Source: Sciurus carolinensis (lineage: Eukaryota; Chordata; Mammalia; Rodentia; Sciuridae). Taken from it: a stretch of 64,000 bases of DNA. Position 1 is the stretch's first letter; every line of letters begins with the position of its first letter. The stretch covers positions 50,591,156-50,655,155 of the forward strand of contig NC_062224.1 of assembly GCF_902686445.1 (NCBI RefSeq), in the 5' to 3' direction. The notes under the pieces are model-generated. The model was not told the DNA's origin, made no database searches, and saw nothing but the letters and a program-made list of their open reading frames with translations. Shown one piece after another: positions 51,184-61,025 of the stretch. The position numbers and the translations under genes were made by a program.

Positions 51184-51356
51184 AGAAATATTTTCTAGAA
51201 CTTTGTCTAATCCATTTCTAGTAGACATACTCTTAAGTGTTTTAAAGTCTTATTTCTGAGGAGATTATTCCAGTCAGGCACATCTTAAATACCTGACAGT
51301 TTTTCTGAAACTTCAATTCCAATTTGTCTCATTTAAATTTTGCCCCATTACTCCTA
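51184..51356 (+). repeat. direct repeat copy B
   Basis: Partner of 49903-50053 in the same orientation, 1.28 kb downstream. It contains the extra 'gtcaggcacatcttaaatac' segment. Confidence 0.75.
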
Positions 51357-52091
51357 GTTAGACCCTTTTCCCGTCACCATCCTGTAGATGGTTTTCATAT
51401 TCCTTTTTAGGCATAATTTAACCATGCTTCACACATTAACTGGAGTAGACAGTATATGGTATAAATTACAGAAAACAGCGATGTGTGAAGACATTCTGTG
51501 GTGAATAAATTAAAGCATTAATTTCAGACACATCAAACTAACACTTTTTAAATTTGTGGTTCCTATAATTTTCAGACCTGTTTCTAAAGTCTTTGGAATG
51601 GGGGAATTAAATAGAAGAGATTAGTCTCAAACTTCTACCTTTATTTCATAGGCTGGAGATCAGCCATTCCCATGAATATTTAAAAGTGGAAGAATTTTTT
51701 AAAGTGAATTTAACATGGAGGCCCTTACACAGATTTAAGGAGATGCTGGTATTCAGACAGACAGGTGAAAAAGATTGAGTTTAGCAACTCATCAGATATA
51801 ATCACCACTAGTCTGGCAGTTAAGAGAGAATAAAGATGCCAACTGGGAGAGGGCTTTATCGCCCATTGTATATGTGCAAATAGCTACACTGAATCTGAAT
51901 TGACTGAAGAACCTTGGAGAGTACCTAACATGAAGGGAGGATTTTTTTTTTTTAAAGGAGAATCTCACTCAAATTTAACCATAATATGTGCAAAGGGAAC
52001 ACTTCCCCAGTACAGGCTCTCCTGGAACCCTGGGATTTCTAATTTCCATAACTGACACAGAATTGCAGAATAATCATGGAACTAGCACCAA

Positions 52092-52131
<40 letters not shown>
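52092..52131. repeat. (CA)n microsatellite
   Basis: About 20 uninterrupted CA units. Confidence 0.95.
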
Positions 52132-52133
<2 letters not shown>

Positions 52134-52214
52134 GCACCTTTTTAAAAGGTAAAACTTGAGAACCAAATCTCTGTTCCCAATTTCATTTTTCTCCATAGTA
52201 TATATCAATGATCC

Positions 52215-52385
52215 TATACTTTTACTTATTTATTGCCATCTCCCCTTCAGTCCTCTACCTAGAGTTTAAGCTCCTCAAGAATAAAATCCTTTTTTTATTT
52301 TGTCTTACTTCTGTGTCCCCAGGGCCTAGAACATTGCCTGACCCATAGTAGGTATTCAATAATTAACACTGGCTAAAGGAATGAA
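52215..52385 (+). mobile_element. L2 LINE 3' end
   Basis: 'agtttaagctcctcaagaat', 'tgtccccagggcctagaaca' and 'tagtaggtattcaataatta' match the L2 terminus. Confidence 0.85.
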
Positions 52386-52714
52386 TTCATTGATTTGGTA
52401 CTGATTTCTCTATTTAAAGAATCAAACAGAAAGATATCATGCATACTTCTTCACTAACAAAAAAAGCTAGATAAAAACTTTGTAATACATTACTATGGGA
52501 ATAAGTTCTTTAAACTCCTATAGGTAGGGTTTGAGACAGTACTGATCCTTAAAATATAAACTAGGAAGCTTCTCAAGTCTGACAATGTTATTATAAAGGT
52601 ACTAAAGATGAGGCTCCATGAGGGTAGAGGTAGTGACTCATCTTTCTATTAGCTCCTACTATTGGCTTGGGATGAAGTAATAAATAAGAGCCAACTGGAA
52701 GAGCTAACCTCTAG

Positions 52715-52860
52715 GCCAAGCAGTTTTACACATTAATTCATTTATTCTTTATGATAATTCCATGTGGGAAATACAATTAGTACCTCTAGTCTCCAGATGA
52801 TGAAAATAAGGCATAGAGATTGTATAATTGCCAGTTACCTGTACAATCTCTTAGTCCACC
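52715..52860 (-). mobile_element. MIR SINE, minus strand
   Basis: 'cattaattcatttattcttt' through 'ctccagatgatgaaaataag' and 'aattgccagttacc' is the MIR complement. Confidence 0.78.
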
Positions 52861-53155
52861 TACCCAGTTTTGCCCTTCTCTTTGTGATTCAGGAGACACA
52901 GGATTATTTGTCTTAGGCAACAGAAGGCACTGAAGGGATGCTGCAGGGCCATTATCTCAGGAAGACCCTTCCTGAATAGGTGGTTGTTCTCCATTGTTAC
53001 CACCAGCAGGGAGCCCCAGGGGTCAGCTTGGCAGAGTTCCAACTGCATGTGCAGGCCACCTTGCAGAAGGTAGATGCTTCTGAAGACTGGCTTGGGGTCC
53101 TTACCTTCTAAAAGTCTTTTGTCACTAGTAGGCTGTGTTCTTGTGGTAGACATAT

Positions 53156-53838
53156 ATTTTTTTTTCTGTAAAAGTATATTTTTTATTTGTTCTTTTTAGG
53201 TATACAAGACAGTAGAGTGTATTTTGACATATTATACATACATAGAGTATAACTTACTCTAATTAGGATCCCATTATTGCAGTTGTACATGATGTGGAGT
53301 TTCAATGGTTGTGTATTCATATATGAACATAGAAAGCCCTATTCATTCTACTGTCTTTTCTATTCCCGTCCCCTGCCCCTTCCCTTCATTCCCCCTTTTG
53401 TTTAATCCAATGAATGTCTATTCTCTCTCCTTACCTTATTGTGTGTTAGTATCCATATAGCAGAGAGAACATTCAGCATTTGGTTTAGGGAGATTGGTTT
53501 ATTTCATTTAGCATGATAGTTTCCAGTTTCATCCATTTACCAGCAAATGCCATAATTTCATTCTTCTTTATGGCTAAGTGATATTCCATTGTGTATATAA
53601 ACCACATTTTCTTTATCATTGCTGGTGGGACTGCAAATGGGTGCAACCGCTCTGGAAAGCAGGATGGAGATTCTTCAGAAAACTTGCAATGGAAACCACC
53701 ATTTGACCCAGTTATCCCACTACATGGTATATACCCAAAGGACTTAAAATAAGCAAATTATAGTGATACAGTCACATCAATGTTTACAGCAGATTTGGAA
53801 CCAACCTAAGTGCCCTTCAACAAATGAATGGATAGCCA
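53156..53838 (-). mobile_element. short L1 with 5' inversion
   Basis: 53156-53622 is the complement of an L1 3' end with a left poly(T). From about 53623 the sequence switches strand and reads L1 sense ('ctggtgggactgcaaatggg', 'gacccagttatcccactaca') to 'aaatgaatggata' at 53838. In an intact L1 the sense part would end exactly where the complement part starts. This is the structure made by twin priming. Confidence 0.85.
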
Positions 53839-54484
53839 CATGTTCTTCCAAGAGAACTGAATCTCAACCTTGGAGTAAGAGCAGGGCTTTACTTCTACTC
53901 CTTGGTTCCTTTATAGTCTACTTTCCCTCAGCCAAAAGCAGTGGCTGTTTTTTGACCTACTACTTCTATAGAAACCTCTTTTACCCCTTTTAATAGTTAA
54001 CAATTTATATCATTGGTGAGCTAACAATTTACATTAAATTTTCCCTGAACAAAATACTAATAGTATAGTGTGTTACACAGACCCTGCATTGCCCAAAACT
54101 AAACACCAGGAAGCAATAAAGCTGGGTGTCTAATTCAGGAAGTCTGATAGTAGAGTATACAAACTACTATGCCACACTGTTTCAAAGGAGTTAGAGGAGT
54201 TCCCCACAGTTTGAACTCCGTAATGCTACAGGAAATATTTACTTATTTAGAACCTTCATTTGATGGCAAAAATGAGAATTGCAATCCAAGGGCAAAGTAT
54301 GCCATTTTATCTTCTCAATTTTGGCATGCAGGATTTCATCTCAAACAATTTTGAAGAGTTGATAAGCCTATATAGTTTCTATAAGGAAACTGAAGTCCCC
54401 AGATTAAATATCTGAATGAGTAATTGTACTCAAGTCCCCTAAATCCTAGCCAGAACTTTGCCTGTAATATCACTGTCGGGTCTT

Positions 54485-55075
54485 GAGGTTTAGTTGCTCC
54501 AGGGTCGATTTGATTATAAGGATAAAAAAATGGACCCCTACAAGGTCTTCCCATGCTAATCCTTAGAACCAGTGAACACTGCCTTATTTGGGAAGAAAAA
54601 AAAAAGGAATTTAGCAGGTATGATTAAATTATGATCTCAGCATAGGGAGATTATTCTAAATTCTATCATAAGAGTTCTTTTTTGTTTTAAATATTTTTTT
54701 AGTCATTGATGAACCTTTATTTTTATTTGTTTATATGCAGTGCTATGAATTGAACCCAATGTCTCACACATGCTAAGCAAGTCCTCTACCACTGAGTCAC
54801 AACCCCAGCCCAAGAGTTCTTAAGAGAGGCAAAGAGAAACTTATCTGAAGAAGGTGTGAAGACAGAGGCAGATATCAGAGTGACTGAGCCTTGACACAAG
54901 GAAGCCAGCAGCTTCCAATTTCCTTTGGAGCCTCTGGATGGAGCCCAACCTTGTTGAAACCCTGATTTCAGACTTCCAGACTTTAGAGCTGTGAAAGAAC
55001 AAATTTTATTACTTTAAGTCATCAAGTTTGTGGTAATTTGTTACAACAGCCTGAGGAAACCAATATACTGACAAA
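54485..55075 (+). mobile_element. MLT1-type LTR split by an ID
   Basis: 'tgattaaattatgatctcag' and 'gggagattattctaaatt' before the ID, then 'aggaagccagcagcttcc' and 'ttgtggtaatttgttacaac' after it, fit an MLT1-type LTR in plus orientation. Confidence 0.72.
54688..54812 (-). mobile_element. long-tailed ID SINE, minus strand
   Basis: 'tgctatgaattgaacccaat' and 'cctctaccactgagtcacaa', with a degraded tail complement on the left. Confidence 0.85.
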
Positions 55076-55094
55076 TTCAAGTTTTTTTTAAGTT

Positions 55095-55503
55095 CATATG
55101 AATACAAGATACTATCTATGACAAAAGGATTTATAAATAGCTTCATTAAAATTCAGATCATTAAAAATAAAAACACAAGCTAGAGATTCTGAGAAGATAT
55201 TAACAATATAAATATCCTATAAAATAGTTATATGTAGAATATAGGAAGAACTCCATTCAATTAATAAAAAAAAGATCAGCAACTCAAAATGTTTATAAGA
55301 GGCAAGCCAGGTGGGGTGATGTACACTTGCAATCCCAGTGACTTGGGAGGATGAGGCAGGAGGATTGCAAGTTTGAGGCCAATTTCAGCAACTAAGCAAG
55401 GCCCTAAGCAACTTGACAAGATGCTGCCTCAAAATAAAGAATAAAAAAGGAGGCTGGGGATATACCTCAGGAATGCACAAGGTCCTGGGTTCAATCCCCA
55501 GCA

Positions 55504-55535
<32 letters not shown>

Positions 55536-56370
55536 GATAAATAAATAAATAGGGTTGTGAATGTGTCTCCATGGTAAACTACTGTAGGGTTCAAGCCCCA
55601 GTGTCAAAAAAAACAAAAGCAAGGTTTGACCAGGTTATCCTCAAAGGACCAACAAATATGAAAATGTGCTCAACATCACTGGTCAATTGAGGAATACAAA
55701 TTAAAATCTTCAATGAGATAATGAGATATCACTATTCCCCTACACAAAATTAGAAGAATTGATAAGGCCAAGTGGTGGTGAAGATAAGGAATAATTAGAA
55801 CTCTCATACACTGCTAGTGGAAGTGTAAACTGGTAAAAATACTCAGAAAAACTAGCTTGACAGTAATTTACTAAATCCAAACATACGTATATACTATGAT
55901 TCAGCAGTTAGAGTCATGAATGTACAATAAAGTACGCTTATGTTCACCAAGACTTGAAGTGTATGAGACTAACCATCGACAGTAGAATGGATAAAAAAGT
56001 GGTATACACATATAATGAAATCATGTACAGTAATGAAAAGGAATGAACTACTATCATGAATGACTCGCACAGATAAGTTAAGCAAAAGATGACAGATACA
56101 AAATAACACGTACTATATATGGTCCCTTTGATACCAAGTTCAACAACAGACAAATCCAAGCTATGGTACTATGATGATAAAAGAACTGTGGTTTCCTGGT
56201 TGGAGGTACTATGGGGAAGGGTCTCAAGGTAGCCTGCTGGTGTGCTTGGAAAAGTTCTCTATCTTCACCTGAGGGAGTATACGTTTGTCTATGTAAGTAA
56301 AAGAAATTGAGGTGTCCACTTGTATTACTTACTGTATATAAGTTAGATCTGATAAGTTTTCTTTCATAAG
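55095..56370 (+). mobile_element. old L1 (L1M) 3' end
   Basis: 'ctcaacatcactggtcaatt', 'actctcatacactgctagtg' and 'gaactgtggtttcctggttg' follow L1M ORF2 end and 3' UTR order. Split by a composite SINE at 55305-55620. Confidence 0.75.
55305..55620 (+). mobile_element. composite SINE: B1-ID plus second ID-like unit
   Basis: A B1 half ('gtacacttgcaatcccagtg'), an ID half ('caaggtcctgggttcaatcc') and a (CA)n run at 55505-55533 are followed by another ID-like unit ('gggttgtgaatgtgtctcca', 'gggttcaagccccagtg') and an A tail. It is trimeric, unlike the other dimers in the window. Confidence 0.8.
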
Positions 56371-56394
56371 TGCAAGCTAGAGAGGAAAAAGGAA

Positions 56395-56605
56395 AAGAAA
56401 TGTTGGGGGAACAATTGCATGAAAATTCAAGGGAGATCAGTACAAAAGAGGAAGGGGCTGGGGAGGGAAAAGAGGAAGGAAAGGGGAAATACTAGGAAAT
56501 GATATTGGCTAAATTATATTGTTATCTTGCAAGCATGTATGAATATGTAGAAACAAATACCACTAATATGTATTACTATAATGCACCAAGAAAAAATGTG
56601 GGAAA
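56395..56605 (+). mobile_element. squirrel-lineage repeat tail, probably L1 3' end
   Basis: 'gaggaaggaaaggggaaata', 'attggctaaattatattg' and 'actataatgcaccaagaaa' share the layout of 18575-18740. Confidence 0.5.
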
Positions 56606-57234
56606 AAAACTATTTTTTTTTAAATGGGAGAAAGGAAGTAAGGTTAATTCATCACTTAGAAGAATCAGGAAACTGGCTTGCCATTCTAGTTTCACTTAGA
56701 AATGGTCTCATGAAGACAGATTTTTCTGTTACAAAACTGGAACATTAATATCTCATTGGGTGATTAAGAGAATTAGATCTTGTATAAATATCCTTGAGCT
56801 CCTAAAAGAGAAGCCCCATGTAACTATAAGGCAATATTATTTGTGTGGCATTCTCAAATCTCACTTTCACTTAAGTAATCTCTTATACTTTCTTTTAAAA
56901 AATTATAACCACCAAAACTAAGGAAGTAAATGAATATGGAGATATATTAGGCAAGGAACAAATTGAGAAACAGGAGCTAATATACAGTTATCTACTTGAT
57001 TATTATATTTAAAAGTTAAAATTTATACTTATTAAATGTTTCTAAAGTATCCCCAGAATCTATTTAGGGACTGGACCTAAGATTCATGAAAAGTTCAAGT
57101 GCAATAAAACCATTCTGCTCATTTCCTTCGTTTGAGGTATTATTAATAAAAGTTAAACAATAATCAAGTTGTAATCCTATCTATGTACCATAGCATGGTT
57201 CAAATCATGGTGTTCCTCTGAGTTGTCTAACAGG

Positions 57235-57735
57235 AAACCATCAACTACATGTGGCTATTGAGCACTTCAAGTTTGACTAGTTTGAACTGATTTGTTCTCT
57301 AAGTGTAAAATACATACCACATATCAGTTTCAAAATTTTGTACAAAAAAGAATATAAAATATCTCAATATTGTCAAAATATTTATTGCAGTCAGCTAAAA
57401 CATTCTTAAAATAAATATAATCTGTTCATCTTTACTTTTTTAATGTGGCTAATTGAAAACAATTACATATGGCTCTGCTTTTTTCTTTTCTTTTGCATTA
57501 CTGGGGATTGAACCTAGGCACACTCTGCCACTGAGCTACAATCCCCAGAACTTTACATTTATTTTATTTTGAGATAGGGTCTTGCCAAGGTTGGGCTTGA
57601 ACTTGCCATCCTCCCACTTCAGCCTACAGGTAGCTGGGATTATAGGTGCCTCACACCTATAATCCCATGATTTTTCTATTTTTCTATTGGACATTATTTT
57701 TCTATTGGACAGCAAATCTCTAAATTAAGATGGAC
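57235..57735 (+). repeat. ancient repeat interrupted by a SINE
   Basis: 'ctacatgtggctattgagca' on the left and 'ctattggacagcaaatctc' on the right are ends of a known-looking mammalian MITE-like repeat. A B1-ID is inserted at 57480-57670. The family name is not assigned. Confidence 0.45.
57480..57670 (-). mobile_element. B1-ID dimeric SINE, minus strand
   Basis: 'actggggattgaacctaggc' ID half and 'tagctgggattataggtgcc' B1 half in complement. Confidence 0.88.
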
Positions 57736-58074
57736 ATTTGCATAGTGCTATTTATTTGTCTGTGAACACAGTTTTCAAAAAGAGAGTTCTCAGAATTAAT
57801 GTTATGGTTATTGAATGTCTTCTAGTCAAATTACCTGTCTTTGTCAAAAATTAAAACCTATGTTTAATCTTTATAACCAACTGGGTTTTAGAATGGTCAT
57901 ATAATAAGATGTTTGGCCTGAAGGATGTCATGGAATATTTGACCAGTTTTCCCTGAGCTCTAGTAACTTACAGTTCTGAGGCTTTTGGGAGCTCTGAAGT
58001 ACTGAGGCAGAGAACTGACCTTCCACAGGACTTTCTAGGACACCCTAACACAAGATATTCAAACAAACAATACT

Positions 58075-58432
58075 GCTATGGACTGAATTGTATTCCCTCA
58101 AAATTTCTATGTTGAAGCTCTAACCCCTAATATGACAGTATTTGAAGAGGAAGTCTTTAATTCAAGGCAATTAAGGTTAAAAGAGGGCGTAAGCATAGGG
58201 CCCTAATCCAACAGGTAGCCTTATAAGAGGATCTCTCTCTTTCTGTCTGCTGTGTAAGGACACACAGCAAGAAGGTGGAAGTCTGCAAGCCAGGAAAAGA
58301 AACCTCATGAGAAGCTGACCCTGCTAAACCTTAATCTGGGACTTCTATTTTCCAGAATGATGAGACAATAAATTTGTTAAGTCATCCAGTCTATGGTATT
58401 TTGTTAAGTTAGCCCAAGTAGACTAGTACAGA
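58075..58432 (+). mobile_element. MLT1-type solo LTR
   Basis: 'tgttgaagctctaaccccta', 'gcaattaaggttaaaag', 'gggccctaatccaacagg', 'aaggacacacagcaagaagg' and the end 'ggtattttgttaagttagcc' follow the MLT1 consensus over its full length. Confidence 0.88.
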
Positions 58433-58434
58433 CA

Positions 58435-60145
58435 CCACTTGAAACAATCTCATTTAACATTATAATATTATGGATTTATACATTTTTGTTAGATAAAGGC
58501 ATGATTATTTGCACAAAGTGGAGAGTAAGTAAATATTTCTTGATTTTCTCTAAAGAGTTAATAGGACATAATCATGGTTATGGTTCTCAGTAGACCAACT
58601 CACTCATAGACCATCTTTGGAAAACCAGGTAAAAAGGGCCAAGGAAAAATGACTTATTTTTAAATACTGCTTTTAAATGTTTTCTTGTTAACTACATCAA
58701 AACTACTCTCTTTGGTAAATGGAATTCACATTCCTACTTGAACTGAAAATGTTGTTAGTATCTTCCCTAGGGATTTGCTTCTTGGGATGAGGGCTTCAAT
58801 TATTTCATCATAGTTTAAGCACAATAAAATCTCATTTTATGCTCCAAGGCAGGAACAATCCTCAGTGTTCCTCAATCAGTATAGTACTTAGCCCTGTGGC
58901 CGGAGGGACAACATTTAAAAAGGCATCACAAAAAGAGAATGGGTCCCAGCCAAGAAAAGAAAATAGTATGATTTTGTTTCTTTAAAAAACATTCCCAACA
59001 GTTTCAGGTTTTTAAGCCTGGTTTTAAAGAAGGGGGAGGAACTAGGATAGTTGCTTTAATCACTGTTAGCATTTTAATCCATTCTATCAACTCCTGAAGA
59101 TTCAAGAGGTCCAAAGAAATCTATCCAAAATTTCATGTGTCCCATATATGTTTTGTGGGTAAAGGTCACTGAGCTTCTAATAGGAGACAGTGACCCAAAA
59201 AGACACTCTTGTTCAAGGATTTGCTTTACTGAACTGAATGAAACTTTCTCCCTCTCACTTCCAAGCCAGGTAGAACCAGCCTCCCCATCTGCTGCTGCAT
59301 GCCACCTGAGACCTCAGGATGTGCACCTATCCTGCTGCCACCACTTGGTTTGCTGCTTATTCTGTTTTTTGGATATGCTTCCAGGTATCTGTCTATGCTA
59401 GTTGCTTCCAACTTCCCCCTTCCCTGGTAGTTGCCTACTCCTGTGTCCCTGTTCAATATTAGTAGTTCTTCTCTTTGAGTGGGAACCGGGAAGGGATTCA
59501 TCACACATCACATTTATTAACCCTGTTCCTCTTTCCTCTCTGCCTTTTGAGGCCATCTGAATTCGCCACTGTGCTGGGGGAGCAGCCCACCTCTTTATTC
59601 TTTGTATTTTAGTCTAGAAATAATCAGTTTGGCGGCAGTACTTTGAAGCATGTTAGATCATGTTGCTGTACTGCCATTCCCAGGTGCTGTAAAATTCTTT
59701 TCTAGTCCCACTCTAAAGATGTTGTGAACAAGAAATGGTGCCGTAGGGCGCTCTTCGCTCCCGAGAATATTACACAAAACTAATAACTGCTGTTTATGTC
59801 GATTATTTTTGCATTTTACATCAAATGGCTGAGTCCCCTGCACCTGCCATGACCAGTGCACAGGGCCATCAAGCACCCCTCCTCCTTCCACCCTCTCCAA
59901 GCTCACACTGCAAGTGCTCTGCTAGTCTATAACTCGGGAGCTTCCTTACAGTCCCCAGGATGGGGGTAAATTTAGAATCGAAGCTCTTTCTTTTCTATAT
60001 TCTTCCCACCAATAAATTCTAAAATCTCTTTTCGTTTCCTTGCAAAGCGCAGATGGGCAAGTTCCCCCCACCGCCTAAAACTTGCCTAAAATCCGTGAGG
60101 CTGGCCCTTTCACATCCCAGCTCTCAGGCCAGGAGTGGGCTGGCC
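58435..60145. other. intergenic, upstream of the BEND7 CpG island
   Basis: No repeat or exon recognised. GC content rises gradually toward 60.1 kb. No SINE insertion is seen in this stretch, unlike the preceding 45 kb. Confidence 0.5.
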
Positions 60146-60384
60146 ATTATTGAGGGTCCACGATCCCTGGACCGTGTACAAGCAGAAGATCCCCGCTGGG
60201 GAGCGGCGGAGGGCGGCAGGCAAGTGGGCTCTGTGAGCCGAGACCCCGAAAGCAGCCCCGAGTCCCGGGGACAGGCCGGCGGGCCCGGGCCAGGGCGCTG
60301 CGCCGCGGCCTCCGCGCCTCTTCGGGGCGCCGCGCGGCCAGGCCGGTGGCGGCGGCCCCCGGGGATGGCGACGGCCGGGCTCCG

Positions 60385-60399
60385 CCAGCAGGTGGCCCC
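60385..60399 (+). promoter_or_regulatory. candidate CTCF site in the BEND7 CpG island
   Basis: CCAGCAGGTGGCCCC matches the CTCF core at all but one position. Same orientation as the site at 29542. Confidence 0.4.
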
Positions 60400-60596
60400 G
60401 GGGTCCCGGCGGCGCCGCCCCCTCCGCCGGCGCCCCTCCTCCCGCGGGGGCGGTCAGCGCCCGGGCCGGCTCCGCACCCGCCGCCGCCCTCTCTCGGCTC
60501 GCCAGCCCGCCCGCCGCGTCCCCGGGGCCGCCGCCGCAGCCGCGTCCGCAGGCTGAGCCCAGGCGGGCCGCGGCGAGCGCCCGGCCGCTCCGACCC

Positions 60597-60617
60597 CCGC
60601 CGCCGCCGCCGCCGCCG
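60597..60617. repeat. CCG trinucleotide repeat in BEND7 upstream region
   Basis: There are seven uninterrupted CCG units, followed by further CGC-rich sequence to about 60645. It lies about 350 bp before the BEND7 ATG and may be in the 5' UTR or promoter. Such tracts are often length-variable. Confidence 0.85.
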
Positions 60618-60705
60618 CGCCCTCCCCGCCGCCGCGCCCCCGCTCGGCCCGCTCCCAACGGAAAGTTGGGCTGCGGCGGGCGGCGTTTGGAAACCGCGAG
60701 CCGGC

Positions 60706-60732
60706 ATGAGAGCGGCTCGGGGGGGCGCCTAG
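60706..60732 (+). other. candidate upstream ORF before BEND7
   Basis: An ATG at 60706 opens eight codons (MRAARGGA) and closes at TAG 60730-60732, ending 232 nt before the BEND7 start. It would matter for translation only if transcription begins upstream of 60706, which the sequence does not show. The context (ggcATGa) is moderate. Confidence 0.4.
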
Positions 60733-60964
60733 GGCACCGGGAGGCGGTGCCGCACGGGGGCAACTTCTCCCGGGAGCCCGCGCCGCCGGCCCCGCGCCTG
60801 GAGCCCCCGAGCGGGCTCGCGGTGGTTCCTCCCGTCCCTCGGCCTCCCCCCGCCGATTTGAGACGCGGACCTTGGTCCCGGCGGCTCCGCGGCGGTGACA
60901 CGAGCCCGCGCCGCCGCCTCAGCCTCCGCCGCCTTCTCAGCCCCGCCGCCGCCTTTCCCGCACT

Positions 60965-61025
60965 ATGGAGTTCTCCGAGAGGAAAAGAAGCAGGAAATCC
61001 CAGAGCTTCAAACTGGTGAGCCGAG
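60965..61025 (+). CDS. BEND7: BEND7 first coding exon
   Basis: The ATG at 60965 opens MEFSERKRSRKSQSFKLVSR, then one G completing the next codon across the intron, followed by donor GTAAGC at 61026. This matches the N-terminus I remember for BEN domain-containing protein 7. A second GTGAGC six nucleotides downstream of the Lys codon could act as an alternative donor, but only the GTAAGC donor joins in frame to exon 2 with the expected Asp codon. BEN domains are C-terminal DNA- or protein-binding modules of chromatin factors and lie outside the window. The basic, serine-rich N-terminus seen here has no recognised domain. The exon sits in the CpG island and is divergent from PRPF18, which agrees with the remembered human gene order. 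Confidence 0.9.
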
